Positions 20,101 through 28,092 of a DNA stretch of 64,000 nt are shown here, piece after piece (position 1 is the stretch's first letter; every line of letters starts with the position of its first letter). The translations under genes were made by a program, and so were the position numbers. Source of the stretch: an uncultured Ezakiella sp. (GTDB lineage Bacteria; Bacillota; Clostridia; Tissierellales; Peptoniphilaceae); the NCBI RefSeq assembly GCF_943913045.1, contig NZ_CALTVH010000002.1, forward strand, positions 1-64,000, read 5' to 3'. The notes under the pieces were generated by a model. That model saw only the letters and a program-made list of their open reading frames with translations, did not search any database and was not told the DNA's origin.

Positions 20101-23100
20101 AAACTATGAGAAATCTAAGGCTGAATTGCAAGTTAAATTGGATTTAGCTGCTAAAGAACTATCTAAAAAATCAGAAGAAATTAATGAAATTAAAACAGAG
20201 CTAGAAAAAGCTAAAAATAATTTGACTGATGAGAAAGCTAAAAATATAGAACTTACAGAAGAAGTTAAAGAAAAGGAAGAACAAATTAATAACCTTGAAG
20301 ATCAGCTAAAAAGTCTTAAAGAAAAGGTAAATAAAGCTAGTTATGACTTAGAATCTGCAAATAATAGGATCAAAGAACTTGAAAAAGAATTAGCAAACAA
20401 GGAAACAGAAAATAAAGATTTAACTGAACAGATTGAAAGACTTGGCAAAGACCTAGAAATAAAAATAAATGAAGTAAATAATCTTAATACAAAGATCGTT
20501 GAATTAGAAAAACAAGTTTCTGAAAAGACTGCTCAAGGCGAAGCTGATAAGGCTGAAATCGAAAGACTAAAGACTGAACTTGAGGATTTGAAAAATAAAC
20601 TACAAACTAAATCTGATGAAGCTGATAACCTATCGAAAGAAATTGTTACATTAAAAGAAACGGTAAAAACTCTTGAGGGCGAAAAGACAGAACTTACAAA
20701 CAATATAACTAGACTTGAAAAAGAAGTAAGTGAACTTAAAGAAACAATAAAGATTGCAAATGAAAGAATCATTGAGCTTGAAAAAGAAAATGCAAGCTTA
20801 AAAACAGAAAATAATTCTTTAAAAGAAAAAGTTGCTGAACTTACTAAACAAGTTGAAGATGCTAAGGCTAACGAAGATAACTTGAATAAGCAAATTGAAG
20901 AACTCAATAAACAATTAGCTGAAGCAAATAATTCTGTGTGTGATGCTGATGAACTCAACAAGCTTAAACAAGAAAAGGCTGTATTAGAAGCTAAACTTGA
21001 GTCTAAAGATGAAATGATTCAAGAGTTAAGAAATCAAATAGCTAAACTTGAAAAATCTTTAACTGATAAAGATACAGAGTATAAAGAAAAAATTAAAGAA
21101 CTCGAAGAAAAAGTCAATAATCTAACAACCGAAAACACAAGCCTTAAAGAACAACTTAAAACTGCTAATGAAAAGATAAATAATCTTGAAAAGCAATTGC
21201 AAGATGAAAAAGATAAGAACAAAGACCTAGAAAATAAAAACAAAAAGCTAGACGAAGAAAATAAAGAGTTAAATACAAAGGTCACTACCCTAACCAAGGA
21301 TATTGAAAGTAAAGATAAAGAAATTACTGACTTAACAAAAAAAGTTTCTGATTTAGAAGCAAAACTTAAAGAATGCCAAGACAAATGTGCAGCTGATAAA
21401 GCTACTTGCGACGCTGAAAAAGAAAAATTAAATAAAGAAATAACAGAATTAAAGGTTCAATTAGCTGAAAAGCAAGACCAAGTAAATGAAGCCAAAAAAG
21501 AACTAGAATTGGTTAAAGAACAATTAACAAAGTCTGAAAATGAAAATAAGGAATTAAATGACAAAGTTACTGGCTTAGAAAATCAAATAAAAGAAATGCA
21601 AGATAAACTTGATAAGGCAAATGAAGATTTATCTAAAGCTAATATCAGAATTAAAGAACTAGAAACCTTATTGCAAGGCGAAAAAGATAAGAATGCCAAA
21701 CTAGAAGAACAAGTTAATGATTTAACAACAAAGCTTAATGAAAAAACTTCTGAAGTTGAAAAACTAACATCTAAAGTTTCTGACCTTGAAAAACAACTTG
21801 CTGAAAAGAACAAAGAAAGTGAAGCTGATAAGGCTGAAATCGAAAGACTAAAGACTGAACTTGAGGATTTGAAAAATAAACTACAAACTAAATCTGATGA
21901 AGCTGATAACCTATCGAAAGAAATTGTTACATTAAAAGAAACAATTAAAACTCTTGAAGGAGAAAAAACAGGACTCACAAATAATGTAACAAGATTAGAA
22001 AAAGAAGTTAATGAACTTAAAGAAACAATTAAGACTTCAACTGAAAGAATAATTGAACTTGAAAAAGAAAATTCAAGACTTACCGAAACTAATAAGAACT
22101 TAACAGAAAAAGTTTCAGAGCTTAATGAAAAGGTTAAGAAAGCTGAAGATGAAAATACAGCTTTAAATGCTAAGATTGAAGAGCTTAATAAGAAGATTGC
22201 AGAGCTTGAAAAAAATACTTGTGATGCTGATGAATTAAATAAGCTTAAACAAGAAAAAGCTGCTTTAGAAGCTAAGCTTGAAGGAAAAGATGAATTAATT
22301 CAAGAGTTAAGAAATCAAATCGCTGATTTAAAGAAACCTCTTGAAGACAAAGACAATGACATTAAAGAGTATAAGGAAAAAATTAAAGAACTTGAAACTA
22401 AGGTGGAAACCTTAACCAAAGATAATACTGAATTAAAAGAAAAGCTAGCTACCGCTACAGAAAAAATCAAAAATCTTGAAAAAGAGCTTGAGCAAGAAAA
22501 AGAAAAAAATAAGGCTCTAGAAGCTGAAAAAGCAAAGCTTCAAGAAGAGAAAGCTGAACTTGAAAAAGATAAGACAAATCTAAAAAAACAAGTAGAAGAT
22601 GCTAACAAAGAAAAAGACCAATTAAACAAGGACAAAGAAACTTTAGAAAAAGAAGTTGAAGATCTTAAGAAAAAACTTGAAAACTGCCCTGCTGATCAAA
22701 CAGATAAAATTAAGGAGCTTGAAGATAAAATCCACGATAAAGAAAAGCTCCTTAAAGAAAAAGATAAAAGTATTGAAGATAAAAATACAATTATCGAAAT
22801 GCTGATTGAAAAGCTTGATTCTTCTGATAAAAAAGTTAAAGACCTCATTCAACAAATAGATAATCTAGAATCTAAAATTCCAGAAGTGGAATATATTTAT
22901 GTTAAAGATAGAGGATCTGTAAGCTCTTATGATTACAATAAGCTAAAAAGTGAGAATGATATTCTAAAAAAACAAATTCAAGATTTAAAAAACAAGCTTG
23001 CTCTGCTTGAAAATAATAATAATCACTACGATTTTGACAAGGAGAAACATTTAACAATATTTAGTCTAGACAGTAATCTTTACGAGACATATAAAAATGG

Positions 23101-23512
23101 AAAACTAATATCCCAAGAAAAAATGACTGACTCTTTTGGAGATGCTAAGCCATTTGTTTCTAACAACAGGACTATGCTCCCTATGAGATATATTGCAGAA
23201 TCATTAGGTTTGAATGTAAGCTGGGATAAGGCTAGCAAAACTGCAAGCTTTACAAACAGGGGTGGTACTAATGCTCTAAACCTGGGGAAAGTTACTGTTA
23301 ATACTGATAGCTTAGAAATGAGAGACCAATATGGTAAACTAATTGATGTGGATTCAAAACCAATTATTAAAGATGGCCGTATCTATATTTCAATTACAAA
23401 TCTAGTCAAGGCCTTTGGTGGCAGCAATGGTAATTTAGAAGATGGTATCAAGAATACTGTTGAATGGGATCAAAATCAAAGAAGAGTTTTAGTTTATAAG
23501 TATATTGACTAA
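17177..23512 (+). CDS. Giant secreted coiled-coil surface protein with C-terminal copper-amine-oxidase-N-like domain
   Basis: 2111 residues. A basic N-terminus and hydrophobic core (about 10-35) form a Sec signal peptide. Residues 40-580 are beta-type domains with no clear family. Next come an InlB-B/Listeria-Bacteroides-like repeat (KCKLSYDSG to VIKAIYKY, about 570-640) and a Rib-like domain (about 645-715). Residues 717-1940 are nearly continuous coiled coil, Lys/Glu-rich with heptad Leu/Ile. The C-terminus (about 1955-2111) resembles a copper-amine-oxidase N-terminal-like domain (TMLPMRYIAESLGLNVSWD), a common cell-surface module in Clostridia and Tissierellia. There is no LPXTG motif. A block is duplicated, with a 122-bp perfect DNA repeat. 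The coil contains rare cysteines (VCDADELNKL, TCDADELNKL, ECQDKCAADKATCDAE) that could crosslink strands. Adhesin or surface-fibre function is inferred. Confidence 0.85.
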   Translation: MNQNNKKKILKKVCAYALSLIMLLSYFTNLTVLKASPTVEEPTVVNTYFGDKIVRGRFLMKEGYEAPYTKGIIHLTLKDANGNVKLNKTFNPDPNTSSREWEIDLGQEIEPDDTIIVIQEFKGEFSKEVIVTPGMRLSYKYKDQLVMPAGDFLRENPSSLFLRDDEKNELLEMVKKANPSIANDIIEVNATIKDKSKAYITITYRDHSKSESILAENLIIKPFTEHSRGASLNKILVTDRTISGQVLGEGPFENLKAQLLITFKPADEPNLYNEKRCIVSGLNSGKLVNVDIEPNTGKFVYHLNENDDKRFKINTYVSVLVKEKHKFNSCASVEILPALPDKIGVKNPRKLTDDDKAQIDTALRNANMVNGGSKLSIIKNGVYVYPSLIDFDDNGDIRIINPDHVEYESTPASPRVPKKNNKGQYILINKKNLEVITIEIEKLIKILEPDAPKIENNGSELVISPNLEMDTDAKKIFVTFIDKNNKENTVIAIRSLVNGQAEWTLDDPSFNPNINVNSNGCISIPTDIIKLNSFVTSYVEDEGGLAEDDKALASKKSQLKIVKKCKLSYDSGQGTGTVSDELIDSGTKYTLADSLFTPPKYKKFSHWMVASEVKNPGDEIEINDDTVIKAIYKYIVDPKISQIETIVGHPIDYSMYKNALSELPQGVTVEQIKVLKAPNILEVGNTTSEIEVVFSNEHYRTLVVPVNVKADSKDDKIQNLEIELSKLKTKLEEVNATILENNKRIKDLNSKISELETEKTADKRAYEKAKTELETKLKESQISLKEKEEELDDIKNKLEKANKELSEEKNKAASLSEQVKTKDEKITSLEKEINELKAQLENTNKNKANLIAEYQAKIKEKEAEIARLNSEKKDLADQLQSENTKNENLEKQLIELNAKVEQTDKDLKNANEKINDLEKQLAAEKEINKNLTEEISKLSEDLKSKTSEVDALTSKVSDLANQIDKLTFEKNKNKENYEKSKAELQVKLDLAAKELSKKSEEINEIKTELEKAKNNLTDEKAKNIELTEEVKEKEEQINNLEDQLKSLKEKVNKASYDLESANNRIKELEKELANKETENKDLTEQIERLGKDLEIKINEVNNLNTKIVELEKQVSEKTAQGEADKAEIERLKTELEDLKNKLQTKSDEADNLSKEIVTLKETVKTLEGEKTELTNNITRLEKEVSELKETIKIANERIIELEKENASLKTENNSLKEKVAELTKQVEDAKANEDNLNKQIEELNKQLAEANNSVCDADELNKLKQEKAVLEAKLESKDEMIQELRNQIAKLEKSLTDKDTEYKEKIKELEEKVNNLTTENTSLKEQLKTANEKINNLEKQLQDEKDKNKDLENKNKKLDEENKELNTKVTTLTKDIESKDKEITDLTKKVSDLEAKLKECQDKCAADKATCDAEKEKLNKEITELKVQLAEKQDQVNEAKKELELVKEQLTKSENENKELNDKVTGLENQIKEMQDKLDKANEDLSKANIRIKELETLLQGEKDKNAKLEEQVNDLTTKLNEKTSEVEKLTSKVSDLEKQLAEKNKESEADKAEIERLKTELEDLKNKLQTKSDEADNLSKEIVTLKETIKTLEGEKTGLTNNVTRLEKEVNELKETIKTSTERIIELEKENSRLTETNKNLTEKVSELNEKVKKAEDENTALNAKIEELNKKIAELEKNTCDADELNKLKQEKAALEAKLEGKDELIQELRNQIADLKKPLEDKDNDIKEYKEKIKELETKVETLTKDNTELKEKLATATEKIKNLEKELEQEKEKNKALEAEKAKLQEEKAELEKDKTNLKKQVEDANKEKDQLNKDKETLEKEVEDLKKKLENCPADQTDKIKELEDKIHDKEKLLKEKDKSIEDKNTIIEMLIEKLDSSDKKVKDLIQQIDNLESKIPEVEYIYVKDRGSVSSYDYNKLKSENDILKKQIQDLKNKLALLENNNNHYDFDKEKHLTIFSLDSNLYETYKNGKLISQEKMTDSFGDAKPFVSNNRTMLPMRYIAESLGLNVSWDKASKTASFTNRGGTNALNLGKVTVNTDSLEMRDQYGKLIDVDSKPIIKDGRIYISITNLVKAFGGSNGNLEDGIKNTVEWDQNQRRVLVYKYID
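20540..20661 (+). repeat. 122-bp perfect repeat, copy 1 (in the coiled-coil gene)
   Basis: Identical base for base to 21821-21942, offset 1281 bp (427 codons). It encodes the segment from EADKAEIERL to IVTLKET. Flanking sequence is similar only at the protein level. Confidence 0.95.
21821..21942 (+). repeat. 122-bp perfect repeat, copy 2 (in the coiled-coil gene)
   Basis: Second copy of the repeat at 20540-20661, in the same frame and orientation. Each copy is followed about 270-290 bp later by a related CDADELNKLKQEKA block, showing that a larger unit was duplicated. Confidence 0.95.
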
Positions 23513-23553
23513 AATTATTATAGCCTTTGGTTCTTCCCTGGTCTATTAAGATT

Positions 23554-23588
23554 AAAAGCTTGGCGGTAAATGTACGCCAAGCTTTTTT
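23554..23588 (+). terminator. Intrinsic terminator of the coiled-coil gene
   Basis: A 12-bp stem, AAAAGCTTGGCG/CGCCAAGCTTTT, ending in T-residues, about 40 bp after the stop. Confidence 0.92.
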
Positions 23589-23658
23589 GTTGTCAGTAGG
23601 CTCTGTATTTGTCTATCCACAATTATAAGCTACACATATTTAAGATAATTTTAGTCAT

Positions 23659-23683
23659 TAAAAAAACGCCCTAGGGCGTTTTC
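23659..23683 (-). terminator. Intrinsic terminator of the ferredoxin gene
   Basis: Minus-strand stem AAAACGCCC/GGGCGTTTT followed by T-residues, just downstream of the ferredoxin stop. Confidence 0.88.
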
Positions 23684-23706
23684 TTTTTAACTGTTATGTA
23701 GTCCAA

Positions 23707-23877
23707 TTATTCCATTGGTACACAAGCACCTGTTGGACATACGTCTGCACAGTTTCCGCATCCAATGCATTCATCAGCATCAATTGTGTAAATGTCGCCT
23801 TCTGAAATGCAACCTACTGGGCATTCTGATGAACATTGTCCACATGCAATACAATCATCTGTAATATGATAAGTCAT
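23707..23877 (-). CDS. 2[4Fe-4S] ferredoxin
   Basis: A 56-residue clostridial-type ferredoxin read directly from the minus strand. It has two CxxCxxCxxxC clusters (CIACGQCSSECPVGC and CIGCGNCADVCPTGAC), enough for two [4Fe-4S] centres, and ends VPME. It is a soluble low-potential electron carrier that supports an anaerobic lifestyle. The start is ATG 23877 behind AAGGAGG. It is monocistronic, with its own promoter and terminator. Confidence 0.95.
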   Translation of the reverse strand: MTYHITDDCIACGQCSSECPVGCISEGDIYTIDADECIGCGNCADVCPTGACVPME

Positions 23878-23921
23878 AATGATACCTCCTTGTATTTTTT
23901 AAGCTCTTAAGCTCTATTTAT

Positions 23922-23949
23922 ATTATAACATAATAATTCTTTATGTCAA
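23922..23949 (-). promoter_or_regulatory. Consensus sigma-A promoter of the ferredoxin gene
   Basis: Minus-strand TTGACA (23949-23944), 16-bp spacer, TATAAT (23927-23922), about 45 bp before the start. The interval from 23950 to 24101 shows no further clear signal. Confidence 0.9.
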
Positions 23950-24101
23950 GAAAAATAGCCATTTGCAGAGTTCACCCCCGCTAACTTTTGTTTGTGTATT
24001 TTAAATTATGCCTTGACTCGTGCGTATTATTAAATGTTTTTCTAACCACAAATATAATTTATAATCAAATCAATAATAATTTAGTTAGTCTGGTCTTACA
24101 C

Positions 24102-24130
24102 TTGATTAATTCTCTTCTTTTGACTATAAT
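24102..24130 (+). promoter_or_regulatory. Promoter of trmB
   Basis: TTGATT, 17-bp spacer, TATAAT; 20 bp before the start codon, so the leader is very short. Confidence 0.75.
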
Positions 24131-24150
24131 TTTTTATATGAGGTGATTTG

Positions 24151-24771
24151 ATGAGACTTAGAAAAAAATGGTCCGCTGTCCCCCGACTCTTGGATTCTGG
24201 CAAGGCTCTTTTTTGGCCTGAGGAATACAAGGGCAAGTGGAGAGATTTTTTTGACAACAATAATAAAATACATTTGGATATTGGCTGCGGAAGCGGAGAT
24301 TACTGCCTACATATGGCTGAATTGAACCCAGATATTAATTATATTTTATGGGATCGTGAGGCTGGTGTTTTGGTTTACGCTTTGGACCAGTTAGAGGAAA
24401 TGAAATTAAATAATGTTATTTTAATACCAAGGGAGATTGATGGGATTGATCAGATATTTGCAGAGAATGAAATTGATTCTATTACCATTCACTTCCCTAA
24501 TCCTTGGCCAAAAAACAGGCAAAACCATAGACGTCTGACTTATCCAAACAGATTAAAAAAATATAAATACATTTTAAAAGATGAAGGCAATATTGATTTT
24601 AGAACAGACGATGATGAGCTATATACTGATACACTTTTGTATGTAAAAAAAGTTGGCGGAAATATAATATCGCATAGCGATGATGCTCCACCAACCAAGG
24701 TTATCAGTCATTATGAAGAAAGATTTAGAAATCAAGGCGTTAAGATAAAGGCCATTAATTTTAAATTCTAA
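24151..24771 (+). CDS. trmB: tRNA (guanine-N7-)-methyltransferase
   Basis: 206 residues with a Rossmann SAM-binding fold: LDIGCGSGDYCLHMAELNP (motif I) and the family signature FPNPWPKNRQNHRRL. TrmB makes m7G46 in the variable loop of tRNAs. ATG 24151 is preferred over TTG 24148 because AGGTGA would be only about 1 nt from the TTG. The gene overlaps the convergent SDR gene by 4 bp. Confidence 0.93.
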   Translation: MRLRKKWSAVPRLLDSGKALFWPEEYKGKWRDFFDNNNKIHLDIGCGSGDYCLHMAELNPDINYILWDREAGVLVYALDQLEEMKLNNVILIPREIDGIDQIFAENEIDSITIHFPNPWPKNRQNHRRLTYPNRLKKYKYILKDEGNIDFRTDDDELYTDTLLYVKKVGGNIISHSDDAPPTKVISHYEERFRNQGVKIKAINFKF

Positions 24772-25484
24772 ATATATCCCCCATCAACTTTTATATTTGC
24801 GCCGGTTATATAGCCGGCTTTTTTATTTATCAAAAATATTACTAGGTCTGCAATATCACTTGGCATACCTGCCCGCATTAATGGGATTTGGCAAATAAAT
24901 TCTTCCCTCTCCTCTGCAGATAAATTGGAATTCATCTTCGTGTCTATAAAGCCTGGGCAAATTGTATTGACTCGAATATTTGACGGACCGAGTTCCCGTG
25001 ACAAGGCTTTGGAAAAGGCAATTATACCTGCCTTTGTAGCCGAGTATACAGACTCGCAGCTGGCCCCATCAAGGCCCCACATAGATGAGATATAGATTAT
25101 ATTTCCGGATTTTTCTCCAACCATTATATCGGCAACTTTTGAGCTGAGGGCTATTGGCGCTTTTAAATTTACATTAATAATTTTATTGATGTCATCTATG
25201 CCAGTTTTATTTATCATTTTTATTTCGCTCATACCTGCACAAAATATTGCCGAGTCAAGCCTGAAATCTTTAATAAATTCTTTAGCAGCTTCGATTTCTG
25301 CGTCAAAATTAAAGTCGCACTTGTATTTTTGAATCCTATCCCTATACTCACCTGCAATTTCATCAATCCTGCTTGGATTTTTATTATACATGGCAAGGAC
25401 TTTAAAATCCGTCTCCTTTAAAATATGCCTGGTGATTTCGATACCTATATCGCCACTGGCTCCAGTTATTAATACATACTTCAT
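24768..25484 (-). CDS. Short-chain dehydrogenase/reductase (FabG-like)
   Basis: 238 residues of a classical SDR: cofactor motif TGASGDIG, catalytic Ser in YISSMWG, YSATK with catalytic Tyr and Lys, then PGFIDTKMNSNL and the C-terminal GYITGANIKVDGGYI. It is an NAD(P)-dependent oxidoreductase; the motifs are those of 3-oxoacyl-ACP reductases but the substrate cannot be told. It is the last gene of the cutC operon and overlaps the amidotransferase gene by 4 bp, so the operon rather than a fab cluster is its context. Confidence 0.85.
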   Translation of the reverse strand: MKYVLITGASGDIGIEITRHILKETDFKVLAMYNKNPSRIDEIAGEYRDRIQKYKCDFNFDAEIEAAKEFIKDFRLDSAIFCAGMSEIKMINKTGIDDINKIINVNLKAPIALSSKVADIMVGEKSGNIIYISSMWGLDGASCESVYSATKAGIIAFSKALSRELGPSNIRVNTICPGFIDTKMNSNLSAEEREEFICQIPLMRAGMPSDIADLVIFLINKKAGYITGANIKVDGGYI

Positions 25485-26182
25485 GCTATCTCAACTAATT
25501 CTTTAAAAATATTCAGGAATTTTTCTTCATTGTCTATCATAGATTCTGGATGAAATTGCACACAAGATATATATTGGTCACCAGTGTATTCCATGGCTTC
25601 AATGACCCCATCTCTGCTGTGGGCTGTTGCCACAAAACCAGTTCCAAGATTTTTAACGGCTTGGTGATGGTATTGGTTGGCCAAAATCTCATCACCCAAA
25701 ATTTTATTTATCTTTGAATCTCTTTCTGTGAAAATTTTCAAGATTCCCCTGGACAAATCTCGGCCCATTGAGTGGCCTGATGCCCCCTTATATTCATCCT
25801 GCAAGTCTTGATATAAATCTCCCCCTGCCAGTGCATTTATCATTTGCATGCCCCTACAAATTCCAAGAATTGGAATCTTTTTTGCAAAGGCCTTTTCGTA
25901 TAAACTTTTTTCAAATGCATCTCTTTCAAAGGATACAAATTCGACTGATGGATGAAAATCAGCTCCATATAAATTTGGATCTATATCTTCTCCACCTGTA
26001 AATACAATTGCATCGGCTAGCTTTATATATTCGTCAATGACAGATTCGTCTTCTGTGGACTGGGCAATTATTGGTAGACCACCAGCACGCCTGATAGCCT
26101 CAGCATAATCATTCCTAAGCCTGATGTATTTGCCATGGTCATCGTCTATTATCATCCTAGATGTCAGAATTATTTTTTTCAT
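25481..26182 (-). CDS. Class I glutamine amidotransferase-like (gamma-glutamyl-GABA hydrolase family)
   Basis: 233 residues of the PuuD/peptidase C26 family: FTGGEDIDPNLYG, the nucleophile elbow GICRGMQ with catalytic Cys, NALAGGDLYQDL, and the catalytic His-Glu in VQFHPESM. Members hydrolyse gamma-glutamyl amides such as gamma-glutamyl-GABA. It lies between lgt-like and SDR genes, with a 1-bp gap before and a 4-bp overlap after, so it is in the same transcript. The exact substrate is not evident. Confidence 0.87.
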   Translation of the reverse strand: MKKIILTSRMIIDDDHGKYIRLRNDYAEAIRRAGGLPIIAQSTEDESVIDEYIKLADAIVFTGGEDIDPNLYGADFHPSVEFVSFERDAFEKSLYEKAFAKKIPILGICRGMQMINALAGGDLYQDLQDEYKGASGHSMGRDLSRGILKIFTERDSKINKILGDEILANQYHHQAVKNLGTGFVATAHSRDGVIEAMEYTGDQYISCVQFHPESMIDNEEKFLNIFKELVEIA

Positions 26183-26183
26183 A

Positions 26184-26951
26184 TTATTTTTCCTTCCTTA
26201 TTAAAAAGTATATCCCTGCTATAAAAATTGGAAAACTCAACCATTGGGATGTTGAAAGTCCATTATAAATTCCCCTGATTTCATCTCCGCGGAAAAATTC
26301 TAAAATAAATCTTCCAACGCTATACATTGTAAGATACAAACCAAAGGTTCTGCCCCTTTGTCTTTCTTTTTTATTATAGAATAAAAGAGTCATTATTATA
26401 ATAAAGTTTCCTAGAACTCCAAATAATTGTGTTGGTAAAAGTGGAATGCCCGCTGGAGCAAGTCCACTTGGAGGAAATACTACGGATATTGGTGATTCGC
26501 AAGCCATACCGTAGCAGCAGCCCGCCATGAAACACCCCACCCTACCAAACATTTGCAGGATTGGCATACCAATTGCAAAGATATCTATGGTTTTTAATGG
26601 GTCTAGGTGCTTGTACTTTCTTAAAAATAAATACATACCAAGCACTGCACCAATCAATCCTCCAATAAAAACCAGGCCACCTTGGAAGGCTATTTGAAAT
26701 CTCTCTTTAAAGGCCATTGAAGAATCAAAAAGCACATAAAAACTACTTGGATCTGTTATCCAATACAAAATTTTTGCAAAGACTCCACCTGTAACTAGGG
26801 CATATAAAAGCGCTGATAGACCTGTATCAAAATCCAGTTCCTCATAAATTCTCTGCTTATACAAAAATAATATTACAAAACATAAACCAATGGCTATTGA
26901 TAATCCATAGCCAGGAATTTTAAAACCAAAAACATCAATAAATAATTTCAT
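26184..26951 (-). CDS. Prolipoprotein diacylglyceryl transferase-like membrane protein
   Basis: 255 residues with about seven membrane segments. The Lgt-like core reads QGGLVFIGGLIG and GRVGCFMAGCCYG. In canonical Lgt (E. coli) these segments are QGGMSFHGGLIG and GRLGNFINGELWG: the essential His is Ile here and the Glu region is replaced by Cys-Cys, although the Arg is kept. It therefore belongs to a divergent branch often annotated lgt. The role is to attach diacylglycerol to the lipobox cysteine if it is a true Lgt, otherwise unknown lipid chemistry. It is co-transcribed in the cutC operon. Confidence 0.72.
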   Translation of the reverse strand: MKLFIDVFGFKIPGYGLSIAIGLCFVILFLYKQRIYEELDFDTGLSALLYALVTGGVFAKILYWITDPSSFYVLFDSSMAFKERFQIAFQGGLVFIGGLIGAVLGMYLFLRKYKHLDPLKTIDIFAIGMPILQMFGRVGCFMAGCCYGMACESPISVVFPPSGLAPAGIPLLPTQLFGVLGNFIIIMTLLFYNKKERQRGRTFGLYLTMYSVGRFILEFFRGDEIRGIYNGLSTSQWLSFPIFIAGIYFLIRKEK

Positions 26952-26959
26952 TCTACCAC

Positions 26960-27283
26960 CTACTTAATATTTCTAATAGTGCATGCTGCGCATGAGATAC
27001 AAGATACAAATAATAAAAATCCAATTAAGGTTCCCACGCCACCAGCGATTAAGGCAATCCTGGCCAATCTGCTTTTTTTATTGTATCTTAGGGCCCTAAG
27101 CGAAACCGATACCCCTAGTATACCAAAAAGTATGGCCGTTGGTCCGCTTAATTTTGTTACTACATAAAAAAGTGATAAACACGATAAAATTAATGACACA
27201 AAGGCAAGGTCATTCCTAGGATTCCCTACCAAATCTTCATCAATAATTTCTCCGTCGCTTCCATAATATTCATAGTCTGACAT
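26960..27283 (-). CDS. Small membrane protein, DUF4190-like
   Basis: 107 residues: an acidic N-terminus (about 25 residues) followed by three hydrophobic segments (about 28-46, 48-66 and 76-100), with glycine-rich turns and the pattern of DUF4190-type proteins (ILFGILGVSVSLRAL). The last segment carries a cysteine cluster (CISCAAC). There is no catalytic motif and the function is unknown. It starts 1 bp after cutC stops and ends 8 bp before the Lgt-like gene. Confidence 0.6.
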   Translation of the reverse strand: MSDYEYYGSDGEIIDEDLVGNPRNDLAFVSLILSCLSLFYVVTKLSGPTAILFGILGVSVSLRALRYNKKSRLARIALIAGGVGTLIGFLLFVSCISCAACTIRNIK

Positions 27284-27284
27284 G

Positions 27285-28004
27285 TCATTCTCCTTTCAAA
27301 AGTTCAATAATATCTTTTAAATAATCGTAATCTGCAAGAGTATAAATTTCATCGCTAGGATCATTTGCTTTGCCAAAATAAATACCACTATTACTAGTAG
27401 ATGGATCAGTGTATTCTTTATTCGAAGATATGTGCACATATTCTAGGCCCAGTTCTTTAATAAGGTCTACTGTATTGTATCTGACGCCACCAGATATAAT
27501 CTGTGGTCCATCTATGGCTAAAAGTTCTCTTATAATATCTTTACCCTCAATTAAAGAATTTCCACCTTTTGTAAGAATTCTTGTTATTCCAATCCCCTTT
27601 AATGTTTTTGCTGCCAATATTTTATCTTCTACAACTTCAAAGGCCCTATGAAAAACAACTTCCATATCACCAGCAGCTCTTACAAGGTCAGCAGTGAAAT
27701 TGTAGTCAATAGACCCATCAAAATTTAAAGCTCCAATTACAACTCCTTGTACTCCCATTTCTTTGAAAGCCTTTACATCATTAAGCATAACTTCACGATC
27801 GTATTTTGAGTAACAAAACCCTGCCGCCCTCGGCCTAACCATGGCCATTGTCTTTATATTTCTATCTACAAGAGCTTTTATAAGCCCGTATGATGGCGTC
27901 AATCCACCCACACTTGTTTGGCTTACAAGCTCTACCTGATCTGCTCCAGCCTCTATGGCCATGAGTGCTGACTCTAAAGAATCTACACAAACCTCTATCT
28001 TCAT
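27285..28004 (-). CDS. cutC: CutC family protein
   Basis: 239 residues of a TIM barrel typical of CutC: MKIEVCVDSLESAL, GADQVELV, GGLTPSYG, MVRPRAAGFCYS, VFHRAFE, ISGGVRY. The family was linked to copper homeostasis, but the true biochemical activity remains uncertain. The frame extends upstream, but ATG 28004 matches the family N-terminus and follows a GGATGTGAG ribosome site; the extra residues would be a spurious extension over the promoter. It is the first gene of the cutC-to-SDR operon. Confidence 0.88.
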   Translation of the reverse strand: MKIEVCVDSLESALMAIEAGADQVELVSQTSVGGLTPSYGLIKALVDRNIKTMAMVRPRAAGFCYSKYDREVMLNDVKAFKEMGVQGVVIGALNFDGSIDYNFTADLVRAAGDMEVVFHRAFEVVEDKILAAKTLKGIGITRILTKGGNSLIEGKDIIRELLAIDGPQIISGGVRYNTVDLIKELGLEYVHISSNKEYTDPSTSNSGIYFGKANDPSDEIYTLADYDYLKDIIELLKGE

Positions 28005-28025
28005 TTTCTCACATCCTTCTTTGCT

Positions 28026-28054
28026 TTGACTGTTAATTCTTTTTATATTATAAT
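28026..28054 (+). promoter_or_regulatory. Promoter of the hydrolase-PAP2-symporter operon; -10 may be shared with divergent cutC
   Basis: TTGACT, 17-bp spacer, TATAAT on the plus strand. The -10 lies in a symmetric ATATTATAATAT, so the opposite strand also reads TATAAT, with a weak -35 (TTTATT) 17 bp away toward cutC. Back-to-back transcription from one -10 region is possible. Confidence 0.75.
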
Positions 28055-28092
28055 ATACATAGCAAATAAAATAAAGGAAAGAAAGGTATAAA

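Noticed and set aside
19471..22855. Minus-strand frames of up to 142 codons rich in Ser, Phe and Leu
   Set aside because: They are the antisense reading of Lys/Glu-rich coiled-coil codons and have no start signals.
17177..23512. LPXTG sorting signal or S-layer homology domains in the giant surface protein
   Set aside because: No LPXTG, hydrophobic tail or SLH pattern is visible; the end is a copper-amine-oxidase-N-like domain.
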